This document shows positions 1 through 11,593 of a DNA stretch of 64,000 nucleotides, piece by piece. Made by a program: the position numbers and the translations under genes. This stretch comes from Orychophragmus violaceus. Its lineage: Eukaryota; Streptophyta; Magnoliopsida; Brassicales; Brassicaceae. Positions within the stretch are counted from its first letter, which is position 1. The number at the start of each line of letters is the position of its first letter. Below the pieces are notes generated by a model. It saw only the letters and a list, made by a program, of their open reading frames with translations, was not told the DNA's origin and did not search any database. The stretch spans positions 26,507,615 through 26,571,614 of the forward strand of contig CM058233.1 of assembly GCA_030180135.1 (NCBI GenBank), in the 5' to 3' direction.

Positions 1-169
1 GTATCAAATCTGGTCCGATAAACATGGTCTGGCTATATAAGGATGACACGCATCTTGCCTTATGCCAGATCGAGATATTGAGACAAAAGGATTAGGGAAT
101 GTAGGATTCCAGTACGATCGGAAGATTGTTGGGAATGTCCTTTGTAGGATTCCAGTACAAGTGGGAGAT

Positions 170-820
170 TGTTGGGAATGTCCTGAAATCTACCGTACTA
201 TCTCTAGAAAGTATGATAAGTGTCGAGATCAGACATAAGTCATAAATACTGGGTGATCATGATGGCTTGCTAGAGTCCGCTCTTGATCTATAAGTTTAAG
301 ACTTATTACCAGTATTGTATGATCCCAAAGGGTCACACACCATAGCTAACGGGAAAGTTAAATGGAATTAATACGGTAAGATGCAATGGCATTTATTGTA
401 TTGGATCAGAGTTTTGGGCCAGACAAATACAGGCTTTTGTCTGATTTGTATTTTGGGCCCAAAAGATTAATGAGCCATTAGTCTAATGACTTGGGCCCAT
501 TAATGAGATATAAGAGAATTAGAAAGCCCTAAAGGAAATAATTCCCCAGCGATTTTTCATTCTTTGGCGTCATCTCTCTCTCTCTCTCTCTTCATCTCTC
601 TCTGATTCTTCCAGCTCTTTGGTCTAGCAGCCGTCCCTTGCTTGTAAGAGTGTGGATACTCGAGGAGGAGCCGATTCTTATCAGCTCTAATCTGATCTCG
701 ACATTACCACCAATTTCCGCTGCAAAGGTAAAGATCAGGTTTGTTTTATGATTCGTTTGCCAAGAACCTAGATCTGTTTAAGGATTTGTGTTAGGTTGCA
801 ATTGGGAATTAAACCTTGGA
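170..820 (+). mobile_element. Copia-B 3' LTR, copy 1, right end degraded
   Basis: This sequence starts TGTTGGGAATGTCC directly after the purine-rich AAGTGGGAGAT, a classical Copia polypurine tract and 3' LTR boundary. It contains a CT microsatellite (about 569-602). It is related to, but in the opposite orientation from, the LTR at 2000-2678: both share the stretch about the tract GGCTTGCTAGAGTCCGCTC. A clear terminal CA is missing and homology fades near 820. The junction TTGTTGGGAATGTCCT also occurs about 43 bp upstream (near 126), so the tract and LTR edge were themselves duplicated. Confidence 0.75.
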
Positions 821-834
821 AAACACCCATAATC

Positions 835-1985
835 CTTCAAAACCGTCTTACCCACGCAAAAGCAGACATCCTCACATTGTAAGGCCATGAATACAATTGA
901 ATGGGCTTCGACAGCTGACATAGAATGGACAAGACATCCAACGCTTGATATTATTTGAGGTTCGTAGGTTTATTTTAAAATTCATTCCCAAAATAGAAGA
1001 TTACTATTTCGGGAAACTTTCATTTTAGGAAACCTATTAATTTTGGAAACTTTCTAAAATTGGAAACTTTCTAACTTTAGAAATTTCTTAAAATCCAAAA
1101 CATGCAAATTCAGAAACTTCTATTTTAAGAAACTTTCTAATTTCAAAATTTCGGAAACTTTAATTTAAAATCGATTTATATTCATTATAAAATAAACTTT
1201 AAATTAAATCTGAAGAAAGACTCAAATAATTGGCCCAATTGTTTTAACTTCTTGGCCCGAGGCCCAAGAATTGGTCCATGTCCAAGACATGACCCAATTG
1301 TCCAATTAAATGACATAACCGGTCTGGTTCATTAAAATTGGTCTAACCAGATTTTAATTACTACGATGACCACAATTGTCAACCGGTTATTTACTAAACC
1401 GGATTTTCTCAATTTATTTGGTCCAACCAAATCAAATTAGAAAATCCTGGTTTAGGCACAAAATCCAATATTTCTTTCGACATTGGATTTCTTATCCCGG
1501 TTTAACCAGAACTTAATAAATTAAGTCTGTTTATTAAACCGTGACGATTTAAGTTTTAATTAAACCGAGTCAAAACCCTGACCGCATCGATCGATGCTCT
1601 CAGCATCGATCCTGCAACGATCGTGCATCGATCCTGCAACGATCGATGCTCTCACGTGTGCACGAACGGTTATCAGGTTTGGCCGAGAGATTCTCGCGAG
1701 ATCCATGCGATCGTTTGAACGACCCATGCGATCGCGGTCAATCTCTCGCGACTGCAACGATCGATCCTTGCATTGCATCGATCGATGCAATGCGATCTCA
1801 GTCGATGCAAAATCAGTTTAGATCGCATACCAAATCAATATAGCTTGGTCATGCGATTTTTCAACTGTTTGTTTAGGATTTAATTCTTGTTTCTTAAGTG
1901 TTTTAATCTTATCAGTAGATTGATTCAAAAACACCTCTTTAAACAATCCTAAACATGAATCTAAACAAGAAAAACCAGAACCAAT
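835..1985 (-). mobile_element. Copia-A leader/internal 5' region, copy 1
   Basis: This sequence lies inside the primer-binding site of the reversed LTR at 2000-2678, so it is that element's leader read on the minus strand. About 960-1190 is AT-rich with a degenerate GGAAACTTTCTAA repeat. 1300-1560 holds many AACCGG/CCGGTT words. 1575-1850 is packed with CATCGATCGATG palindromes, which create spurious open frames on both strands. No gag domain is recognisable. 835-940 is unidentified and marks the junction with the Copia-B LTR. Confidence 0.6.
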
Positions 1986-1998
1986 GGCTCTGATACCA
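1986..1998 (-). other. Copia-A primer-binding site (initiator tRNA-Met)
   Basis: The minus strand reads TGGTATCAGAGCC, complementary to the 3' end of plant initiator tRNA-Met, separated by one base from the LTR edge at 2000. This fixes the orientation of Copia-A. The second copy is at 7181-7193. Confidence 0.9.
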
Positions 1999-1999
1999 C

Positions 2000-2678
2000 T
2001 GTTGGATAGTTTAGGGTTAATCCAGATTCAGTTCTCAGATTCAACAGTCCTAAACATGCGGATCTAGGTTCTCTTGAATAGAAACAATATAGATCTCACC
2101 TGTTACCTTTTTGTGCAGCGGAAATATGAAGAACAGGTCAGAGATCAGAGAGCCACCGAGAGATAACTCCTCCAGAGGTTCACACACGCACACCAATCAG
2201 GAAGCAGGCTGCTAGGCCACTGGGAGAAACCGGCGCAGGGGAGAGAGAGAGTTGACGGCTCAGGTTAGGTTACTTTTGGTTCTGAACTCGAGTTTTATTT
2301 ATAAAACTTGTTCGGTTCCGTTTGGGCCATTTGGCCCAAATGCCAATTAACTCGAAAGCGTTTTCGCACTGCATCGATCGTTGCACCTTGTGCATCGATC
2401 GATGCACAGTGGCTAAAACTTTTATTCTCTCTAAGTACAGTAAATGCCTAGCACTTTTACCGTACTCCTGCTAAACCGTTCCTACACGTTTTCCTGTTAG
2501 CTTAGGCGTGTGACCCATATGGGATCATATAATAAAGGCAATAAGTCCAAGACTTATAGATCATGAGCGGACTCTAGCAAGCCATCATGACCCCCAGTAT
2601 TATATGACTTATGTCTGATCTTTGACATACTCTTACTTTCTAGAGACGGTACCGAGATTACTGGACACAATTCCAACA
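2000..2678 (-). mobile_element. Copia-A 5' LTR, copy 1
   Basis: A 679-bp LTR bounded by TGTTGG and CCAACA, with the primer-binding site on its left. It contains the paired palindromic boxes GCATCGATCGTTGC (2371) and GCATCGATCGATGC (2392), 7 bp apart. It lies directly against LINE-A sequence at 2679, so Copia-A inserted into the LINE. The matching 3' LTR and the rest of the LINE on the far side are absent, so I cannot confirm the target duplication. Confidence 0.88.
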
Positions 2679-3645
2679 ATAAGATCATATCTAAGGTTTT
2701 GTGTCAACGGTTGAATGTGCTTCTACCAAAATTAGTATCTGAAACGCAATCGTCCTTTGTTGCGGGTAGATTGATCTCAGATAATTTCTTAATATCTCAG
2801 GAGATGTTTCATGGATTACGAACAAACCTATCTTGCAAGGGTAAATTCATGGCAATTAAAACAGATATGAGCAAGGCTTATGACAGAGTGGAGTGGGCTT
2901 TCATAGAGAACCTCCTGGGTAAAATGGGATTTGCGGCTCAATGGGTTGATCGGATTATGCGATGTATAACCACGGTTCAGTATAGGGTTCTCATTAGTGG
3001 TCAGCCTCGAGTTTTATAGCTCCACAGAGAGGGTTACGACAAGGAGATCCCTTGTCACCATATTTATTTATTTTATGAACAGAAGCTTTGATTGAAAATA
3101 TAAAGAAATCGGAACAAGAACAACTGTTAACGGGACTAAAGGTAGCAAGAGCATGTCCCCCAATATCACACCTGCTCTCTATGGATGATAGTTTATTTTT
3201 TTGCAAAGCTAAGAAGGAGGAATGTCAGGCAATTTTACGGATTCTCAAAGACTACGAAGGAGTGTCAGGTAAACAAATAAATTTCTCGAAATCATCACTC
3301 CAGTTTGGGCATAAGGTTGCGACTGAAGTTCGAGATGAGATGAAAGATATTTTAGGGATCACAGCGATGAGTGGAATGAGATCATATATGGGTATTGTGG
3401 AGAGTCTTAGTGGAAACGCAAGTTTTTAGTTTTTTTACAAGATAGACTTCATGGAAGGGTTAATGGATGGGCGACAAAGCTTCTATCATGAGGAGGTAAG
3501 GAATTTATTATAAAGGCGGTGGCGCAGACCTTCCCAAATCATGTAATGTCTTGTTATCGGTTACCAAAAACAATCACTACAAAATTGACGAGTATTGTCT
3601 TCAATTTTTGGTGGAGTTCGAGGGGAACAAGTTCTGGTATACACT
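2679..3645 (+). pseudogene. LINE-A ORF2 reverse-transcriptase fragment, copy 1
   Basis: Three reading-frame pieces encode consecutive parts of a non-LTR retrotransposon reverse transcriptase: the SAFVAGR-like segment and the TDMSKAYDRVEW motif at 2699-3019, then SLFFCKAKKEEC and FGHKV at 3088-3429. Near 3180 the expected FADD catalytic box reads SMDD, and stops and frameshifts separate the pieces, so it cannot make an active enzyme. It is close in sequence to LINE-B at 36.4-39.1 kb. The 3' edge at 3645 is the tandem-duplication breakpoint. Confidence 0.88.
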
Positions 3646-4500
3646 GGATTGGGAGTTGGTTTTAAGAATGACATGGATAAAGCCACGTAGTTCTTGGATT
3701 TTGGATCTAAAGATAGAGATCCAAAAGAGCTGGTAGGACAAAGTCAGGATTCTTAAATTGACAAAGTCCTACACGTAATCAGCAATCCAAGAAGGGTTTT
3801 ATGCCAATGACACATGGCATTACGTTTAGCAAGATACAGTGTCCTACGATATCTGCTGAGCTTGAAAGCATGGATAGGATTCCATATGCGACGGCAATTG
3901 GATCTATCATGTATGCCATGACACGTACTTGTTTTGATGTTGCTTTAATGTTAAGCAAGACAAGTAAAGACCAGTCAAATCCAGCTAAGAATCACTGGAT
4001 TGCCGTAAAGAATATCCTAAAGTATTTGAGGAATACTAAGGATAAGTTCTTGATTTACGGAGAAAGTGAGGTGCTACAAGTCGATAGAGTCTGAAAGGCA
4101 ATTTTCCAATAGACAAAGATAATTCCTGGTCACAGTCCGGCTATATCTTGTGTCTAACTGGCGGTGCAAGGCACTGTTGCTGACTCCATGACTTAAGCTG
4201 AACATTTCGCAGCTTGAGAAGCGGCGAAAGAGGTTGTTTGGAAAGAAGAGTTCATCACTGAACTTGATGTGATTCCCAGCATAGATGAGACTAGCTGCAC
4301 ATCAGAGGTCCAAACACCTTGAGGATAGGTATAACCTATTCCTTGAGATAAATGACAGAGGTGTTAAGTAGATAAGCAAGTTTCATCGAATGAGAACGTT
4401 GCTAATCTATTAACGAAGCCACTCCTTATGCCTAAGCACGAGTCGCGGACTGTAGCTGTAGGATGAGTGAAATTAAGATGTAGTCTTAATTTCAGTGGGA
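3646..4500 (+). pseudogene. Copia-B reverse transcriptase/RNase H remnant
   Basis: Frame-shifted remnants of the C-terminal Copia pol are visible. 3646-3800 encodes the region before the PMTHGI motif. 3801-4094 encodes a 97-residue piece with GITFSKIQCP, IPYATAIGSIMYAM and HWIAVKNILKYLRNTKD, the usual Copia block between RT and RNase H. RNase H traces (a degenerate KHIE-like region) continue to about 4450. Multiple frameshifts and stops make it non-functional. It begins abruptly at the duplication breakpoint, so its upstream part is lost. Confidence 0.85.
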
Positions 4501-5364
4501 GTTTGTAAAGGGCTTTACTTAGTTGTTTTGAAAGGTTCATGTAAACATAATATTTTATGTTTATGAAATCTATGATTTCTGGATTATTTTAACTGTGATA
4601 TAAATAATCGTTCCAAAATGATTCATGTCATTATATATGGGCCATCGAAGTACATGAGTAGACTTGATCCTGAAACCCCATATTTAACGAAGTGACATAA
4701 ATCATAGTGTCCATAGTCGAAGGTTGTTGAAATTGGAACAACAACAACCTGTTGAGACTAGATTGTGTTGAGACTTATGACCAGGTTTCGAGGGGTCATA
4801 GATGCGCGGCATCAAAGTCGACACATAGGTATATGTAGGGGAGCATATGACCGGACATGGCCCGCAAGATGAGAACTCTGCAAGATATTAATATCTGTGT
4901 CATAAGAAGTTCTCATATACGACTATAGAGTATAGTCCTTAGACCTGAGTTCGCATGCATGTGGCTGCACATGTAGTAATGCGCTTTGATCATTGTCTAA
5001 CGCTGTTTCGTAACTGGGAGCTATACGGACCTTGGTTGGGTGTATTATGAATTGTGTAGTTCATAGTGATGGAACAAGATGGAATTTGTCCCTGCCGTTT
5101 AACGGAGGTAATATCTCTAGGCCAATCGGAGATTTGATAGCTGGTAAGAGAATGGCCATTCCCAAACGGACTTGCCCAAGTCGTTTGAATTGTCAGTATC
5201 AAATCTGGTCCGATAAACATGGTCTGGCTATATAAGGATGACACGCATCTTGCCTTATGCCAGATCGAGATATTGAGACAAAAGGATTAGGGAATGTAGG
5301 ATTCCAGTACGATCGGAAGATTGTTGGGAATGTCCTTTGTAGGATTCCAGTACAAGTGGGAGAT
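4501..5364 (+). mobile_element. Copia-B 3' non-coding region and polypurine tract
   Basis: This is sequence between the pol remnant and the LTR start at 5365. It contains CAGTGGGAGTTTG near 4493-4505, a polypurine-like stretch, and the real tract AAGTGGGAGAT just before 5365. No credible gene is seen; short frames at 4990-5244 on both strands are not recognisable. Confidence 0.65.
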
Positions 5365-6015
5365 TGTTGGGAATGTCCTGAAATCTACCGTACTATCTCT
5401 AGAAAGTATGATAAGTGTCGAGATCAGACATAAGTCATAAATACTGGGTGATCATGATGGCTTGCTAGAGTCCGCTCTTGATCTATAAGTTTAAGACTTA
5501 TTACCAGTATTGTATGATCCCAAAGGGTCACACACCATAGCTAACGGGAAAGTTAAATGGAATTAATACGGTAAGATGCAATGGCATTTATTGTATTGGA
5601 TCAGAGTTTTGGGCCAGACAAATACAGGCTTTTGTCTGATTTGTATTTTGGGCCCAAAAGATTAATGAGCCATTAGTCTAATGACTTGGGCCCATTAATG
5701 AGATATAAGAGAATTAGAAAGCCCTAAAGGAAATAATTCCCCAGCGATTTTTCATTCTTTGGCGTCATCTCTCTCTCTCTCTCTCTTCATCTCTCTCTGA
5801 TTCTTCCAGCTCTTTGGTCTAGCAGCCGTCCCTTGCTTGTAAGAGTGTGGATACTCGAGGAGGAGCCGATTCTTATCAGCTCTAATCTGATCTCGACATT
5901 ACCACCAATTTCCGCTGCAAAGGTAAAGATCAGGTTTGTTTTATGATTCGTTTGCCAAGAACCTAGATCTGTTTAAGGATTTGTGTTAGGTTGCAATTGG
6001 GAATTAAACCTTGGA
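5365..6015 (+). mobile_element. Copia-B 3' LTR, copy 2
   Basis: Same sequence as the LTR starting at 170, shifted by 5,195. Here it is in its natural context, preceded by the Copia-B pol remnant and polypurine tract. It again joins Copia-A leader sequence on its right without a clean terminal CA. Confidence 0.75.
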
Positions 6016-6029
6016 AAACACCCATAATC

Positions 6030-7193
6030 CTTCAAAACCGTCTTACCCACGCAAAAGCAGACATCCTCACATTGTAAGGCCATGAATACAATTGAATGGG
6101 CTTCGACAGCTGACATAGAATGGACAAGACATCCAACGCTTGATATTATTTGAGGTTCGTAGGTTTATTTTAAAATTCATTCCCAAAATAGAAGATTACT
6201 ATTTCGGGAAACTTTCATTTTAGGAAACCTATTAATTTTGGAAACTTTCTAAAATTGGAAACTTTCTAACTTTAGAAATTTCTTAAAATCCAAAACATGC
6301 AAATTCAGAAACTTCTATTTTAAGAAACTTTCTAATTTCAAAATTTCGGAAACTTTAATTTAAAATCGATTTATATTCATTATAAAATAAACTTTAAATT
6401 AAATCTGAAGAAAGACTCAAATAATTGGCCCAATTGTTTTAACTTCTTGGCCCGAGGCCCAAGAATTGGTCCATGTCCAAGACATGACCCAATTGTCCAA
6501 TTAAATGACATAACCGGTCTGGTTCATTAAAATTGGTCTAACCAGATTTTAATTACTACGATGACCACAATTGTCAACCGGTTATTTACTAAACCGGATT
6601 TTCTCAATTTATTTGGTCCAACCAAATCAAATTAGAAAATCCTGGTTTAGGCACAAAATCCAATATTTCTTTCGACATTGGATTTCTTATCCCGGTTTAA
6701 CCAGAACTTAATAAATTAAGTCTGTTTATTAAACCGTGACGATTTAAGTTTTAATTAAACCGAGTCAAAACCCTGACCGCATCGATCGATGCTCTCAGCA
6801 TCGATCCTGCAACGATCGTGCATCGATCCTGCAACGATCGATGCTCTCACGTGTGCACGAACGGTTATCAGGTTTGGCCGAGAGATTCTCGCGAGATCCA
6901 TGCGATCGTTTGAACGACCCATGCGATCGCGGTCAATCTCTCGCGACTGCAACGATCGATCCTTGCATTGCATCGATCGATGCAATGCGATCTCAGTCGA
7001 TGCAAAATCAGTTTAGATCGCATACCAAATCAATATAGCTTGGTCATGCGATTTTTCAACTGTTTGTTTAGGATTTAATTCTTGTTTCTTAAGTGTTTTA
7101 ATCTTATCAGTAGATTGATTCAAAAACACCTCTTTAAACAATCCTAAACATGAATCTAAACAAGAAAAACCAGAACCAATGGCTCTGATACCA
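6030..7193 (-). mobile_element. Copia-A leader and primer-binding site, copy 2
   Basis: Duplicate of 835-1998, including the CATCGATCGATG-rich block (about 6770-7045) and the primer-binding site at 7181-7193. No coding domain is recognised. Confidence 0.6.
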
Positions 7194-7194
7194 C

Positions 7195-7873
7195 TGTTGG
7201 ATAGTTTAGGGTTAATCCAGATTCAGTTCTCAGATTCAACAGTCCTAAACATGCGGATCTAGGTTCTCTTGAATAGAAACAATATAGATCTCACCTGTTA
7301 CCTTTTTGTGCAGCGGAAATATGAAGAACAGGTCAGAGATCAGAGAGCCACCGAGAGATAACTCCTCCAGAGGTTCACACACGCACACCAATCAGGAAGC
7401 AGGCTGCTAGGCCACTGGGAGAAACCGGCGCAGGGGAGAGAGAGAGTTGACGGCTCAGGTTAGGTTACTTTTGGTTCTGAACTCGAGTTTTATTTATAAA
7501 ACTTGTTCGGTTCCGTTTGGGCCATTTGGCCCAAATGCCAATTAACTCGAAAGCGTTTTCGCACTGCATCGATCGTTGCACCTTGTGCATCGATCGATGC
7601 ACAGTGGCTAAAACTTTTATTCTCTCTAAGTACAGTAAATGCCTAGCACTTTTACCGTACTCCTGCTAAACCGTTCCTACACGTTTTCCTGTTAGCTTAG
7701 GCGTGTGACCCATATGGGATCATATAATAAAGGCAATAAGTCCAAGACTTATAGATCATGAGCGGACTCTAGCAAGCCATCATGACCCCCAGTATTATAT
7801 GACTTATGTCTGATCTTTGACATACTCTTACTTTCTAGAGACGGTACCGAGATTACTGGACACAATTCCAACA
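7195..7873 (-). mobile_element. Copia-A 5' LTR, copy 2
   Basis: Duplicate of the 679-bp LTR at 2000-2678, with the same TGTTGG...CCAACA edges, abutting LINE-A at 7874. Confidence 0.88.
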
Positions 7874-10439
7874 ATAAGATCATATCTAAGGTTTTGTGTC
7901 AACGGTTGAATGTGCTTCTACCAAAATTAGTATCTGAAACGCAATCGTCCTTTGTTGCGGGTAGATTGATCTCAGATAATTTCTTAATATCTCAGGAGAT
8001 GTTTCATGGATTACGAACAAACCTATCTTGCAAGGGTAAATTCATGGCAATTAAAACAGATATGAGCAAGGCTTATGACAGAGTGGAGTGGGCTTTCATA
8101 GAGAACCTCCTGGGTAAAATGGGATTTGCGGCTCAATGGGTTGATCGGATTATGCGATGTATAACCACGGTTCAGTATAGGGTTCTCATTAGTGGTCAGC
8201 CTCGAGTTTTATAGCTCCACAGAGAGGGTTACGACAAGGAGATCCCTTGTCACCATATTTATTTATTTTATGAACAGAAGCTTTGATTGAAAATATAAAG
8301 AAATCGGAACAAGAACAACTGTTAACGGGACTAAAGGTAGCAAGAGCATGTCCCCCAATATCACACCTGCTCTCTATGGATGATAGTTTATTTTTTTGCA
8401 AAGCTAAGAAGGAGGAATGTCAGGCAATTTTACGGATTCTCAAAGACTACGAAGGAGTGTCAGGTAAACAAATAAATTTCTCGAAATCATCACTCCAGTT
8501 TGGGCATAAGGTTGCGACTGAAGTTCGAGATGAGATGAAAGATATTTTAGGGATCACAGCGATGAGTGGAATGAGATCATATATGGGTATTGTGGAGAGT
8601 CTTAGTGGAAACGCAAGTTTTTAGTTTTTTTACAAGATAGACTTCATGGAAGGGTTAATGGATGGGCGACAAAGCTTCTATCATGAGGAGGTAAGGAATT
8701 TATTATAAAGGCGGTGGCGCAGACCTTCCCAAATCATGTAATGTCTTGTTATCGGTTACCAAAAACAATCACTACAAAATTGACGAGTATTGTCTTCAAT
8801 TTTTGGTGGAGTTCGAGGGGAACAAGTTCTGGTATACACTGGATGTCTTGAGATAAACTTTTCAGAGTTAAAGGAAATGGTGGAATTAGCTTTAGAACTT
8901 TCCGCGATGTAAATACGGCTTACTTAGCGAAACAATTGTGGAGACTAATCGATAAACCGGATATTCTTTTCTCAAAAGTTTTTGAAGGAAGGTATTTTCG
9001 GAATACGAATCCTCTTGATCCAATAAAATCATATTCATCATAGGGATGGCAGAGTATTACATCAGCTAGGCCTCTGGTTAAAAAAGGACTTATCAAACGG
9101 GTGGGATTAGGGGAGTCTATTTCGATATGGAATGACCCGTGGAAACCAGCCTATCGCCCGAGAACAGAAATTTAAAAGTCGGACACTGATCATACATTGG
9201 TGACTATTAACCAATTGATGGATCATCACAGCCAGATTTGGAACAACAACTAATGGGGACAGTTATGGATCCAGAGGATATGGCTTTGATATTAAGTATC
9301 CCCTTTAGTCGCTTAAATATACCTGATTCTTTGGGATGGCATCCTACAAAATCTGGTAGATATACGGTGAAATCGGGGTACCATTTGGGGAAAGATTTCA
9401 TTGAGAACGGCGAGGCTACTCTCATCCTGGAGCCAAGTATTAAAATTCTTGTAGCTTTCTCGTGGAAGATAAAATGTCCAACAAAGATAAGGCATTTCAT
9501 ATGCCAATCACTCCCAGGTTGTTTACCGGTGACAAAAAACTTAAAGGGACGAGGGATAAAATGTGATACCCGTTGTGTTCCGTGTGGAGTAGAGGAGGAA
9601 TCGATAAATCATGTCTTATTTGAATGTCCACCAGCAATTCAAACTTGGGAACTGTCTAAAATACCAAGTAATCCGGAGTTTTCCCTCGGCATCTATCTAC
9701 ATGAATATGAATTATCTGTTTTGGAGATTACCTTCGGAGAATAAGATGGATATCTATCCTTGGTTAATGTGGTATATTTGGAAAAGTAGGAATGATATGG
9801 TTAAAAGTCATATCGATCGGAGCCCTCAAGAAACATTTAAGAATGGCTTAAACAGAATCTGCGACATGGGGAGATGCGCAGTTAACAGAGGTAAGAGAAT
9901 CAATGACAGGAATAGAGGGAGGAAGTGACTCCGAAATTTATTTGAACCTCAGCGGTCAATCGTGTTTTGTGGATGGATCCTGGAAGGATGGTGACCAGTT
10001 TTCAGGTCAAGGATGGTATAGCTGTTATGAGAGAGATGTTAATGTTTTGATGGGAGCAATGAATATTAGAGTTAGTTTATCCCCACTCTACTCAGAATTC
10101 AAAGCCCTTGTATGGGCTATGGAATGTATGAAGTTTCATCAACATACTCACATTATATTTGTAACGGAGTGTTCAGAATTGGTGAAGATAGTGTCAGAAG
10201 CAGAAGAATTGCCAGCTTTCTCGATCCACTTAGAGGAGTTCAAGGTATGAAAGGAGTACTTCACAATTTTTTAACTCATCCATATACCGCGCACAAACAA
10301 TCTGATGGCATATAGACTAGCACAAGTGCCACTCTTATACCGTCATATATTTTCCACGTTGGACCGGAGCACTAATCACTAATTTGAATTAGTGAAAGTT
10401 AGGTTATTTTCAGTGTATCTTGTTGACAAAAAAAAAAAA
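7874..10439 (+). pseudogene. LINE-A 3' portion: RT, zinc-binding and RNase H regions, poly(A)
   Basis: This is the continuous 3' half of an L1-like plant LINE. Order: RT (7894-8214, 8283-8624), connection region (8640-9230), reverse-transcriptase zinc-binding domain at 9238-9744 (YTVKSGYHLG, CPTKIRHF, CDTRCVPCGVEEESINHVLFECP), and an RNase H-like domain at 9903-10250 (CFVDGSWKDGDQFSGQGWYS, then EFKALVWAMECMKFHQH). It ends in a run of A at 10428-10439. FADD is replaced by SMDD and there are several stops and frameshifts. The 5' half is missing at the Copia-A LTR. LINE-B is a close relative. Confidence 0.9.
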
Positions 10440-10530
10440 TAATAAATCAGACGATGAGAACACTATTAAAAAAAATAGGTTCCTTAAACCCTATCCTCGT
10501 CATCGCCGACCATTTCCGGTAAGCGAACAT

Positions 10531-11593
10531 GTCTCAATGGCGAATTCCATATCCCGCTCCACCGCCTCACGCGTCACTACTCGTTGCTTTTCCACCTCCA
10601 GAACCACCTCTCCTTCTCGGCTTCCTTCTAACATCATCTCACGTCGATCCTCACTGACGCTATTCCACGCCGTCGTATGCATCCCTAATTCGTCCTGTCT
10701 CAGTACGACCTGAACCCGGATGGATGGATCTGGCGGTTCGTATTCGCCCCTCAAATCCAGATCCAATTTCAGCGATCGACCACCTACTGTAATGGCGCCA
10801 CTATTCCCCGGTTGCGACTACGAACATTGGCTTATCGTCATGGACAAGCCAGGAGGCGAAAACGCGAATCGACAGCAAATGATCAATTGCTATGTTCAAA
10901 CCCTAGCCAAAATTGTTGGCAGGTAAGATTTTTCTTCTTCCCCATTTTCTGTAACCTTGAAAGAAGACCAAACAAATTCGTAGTCTTTGTGATTGTTGTT
11001 TCCTTAGAGTTCATCTCTCCATTGTGTTTATTGTTTCCTGAATCAGTGAGGAAGAAGTTAAGAAAAAGATCTACAATGTTTCTTGCGAGAGGTATTTTGG
11101 GTTTGGCTGTGAGATTGATGAGGAGACATCAAACAAACTGGAAGGTAATCTCTCTTTTCGAAACGCACAAGTTGGTCATTGTATGTGTGATTATTGTCAT
11201 TACATAAGCAATATGATGTAATGATTGTGATTGATTTATCTTGGTTCTTGCGAGTTTCAGGAATTCCTGGTGTTCTGTTTGTGCTACCGGAGTCTTATGT
11301 TGATCGAGAGTACAAAGATTACGGAGGTTAGTACATCAAGGAACGTTTCCATTTCATTAATATAATGTGTCATATTCCATCAAGATTTTTTGTCGAATTC
11401 AGTGGTTCAATGAGGTGATCCCACAGAAAAAAAAACATTTTCGTTCATGAATATTGAGCTTAGAAAGTGCTTATGTGGCTGATGTTTTTCTTGTAAATTT
11501 ACAGCTGAGTTGTTTGTCGAGGGGGAAGTAGTTCCTCGTCCCTCGACAGAGGAGGATGAAGAATATATTGCGCCAGCTATATCTTTTTTATAA
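10531..11593 (+). pseudogene. MORF5/MORF6-like organellar RNA-editing factor pseudogene
   Basis: The four-exon structure of MORF/RIP proteins is legible: exon 1 10531-10922, exon 2 11047-11144, exon 3 11261-11326, exon 4 11505-11593, with GT/AG sites in phase. MORF motifs are clear: SGGSYSPLKS, NFSDRPPT, MAPLFPGCDYEHWLIVMDKP, YNVSCERYFGFGCEID. In plants these proteins enter mitochondria or plastids and bind PPR editing factors. Two lesions: an in-frame TGA at 10710 separates the transit-peptide region (Ala/Ser/Arg-rich from ATG 10531) from the MORF box; and exon 4 shifts frame after VVPRP and runs into unrelated sequence from about 11558, losing the C-terminus. A protein from ATG 10720 would lack its targeting peptide. 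Confidence 0.85.

Larger units (their letters stand above)
1..8840. repeat. 5,195-bp direct tandem duplication (copy 1 ends 3645; copy 2 is 3646-8840)
   Basis: Positions 1-3645 recur at 5196-8840 with a constant offset of 5,195. Every stretch I compared is identical, including long non-coding parts and the Copia and LINE pieces. The two sequences part after the shared GGTATACACTGGAT: at 3646 the first copy jumps into Copia reverse-transcriptase sequence, while at 8841 the second continues naturally into downstream LINE sequence. Copy 1 therefore began about 1.55 kb left of the window. Such identity means a very recent duplication or an assembly artefact; the sequence alone cannot decide. Confidence 0.93.

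Noticed and set aside
1560..1843. Overlapping frames on both strands in the CGATCG-rich Copia-A leader (and copy at 6755-7038)
   Set aside because: They are products of CATCGATCGATG palindromes, which lack stops on either strand; no domain and inside a leader.
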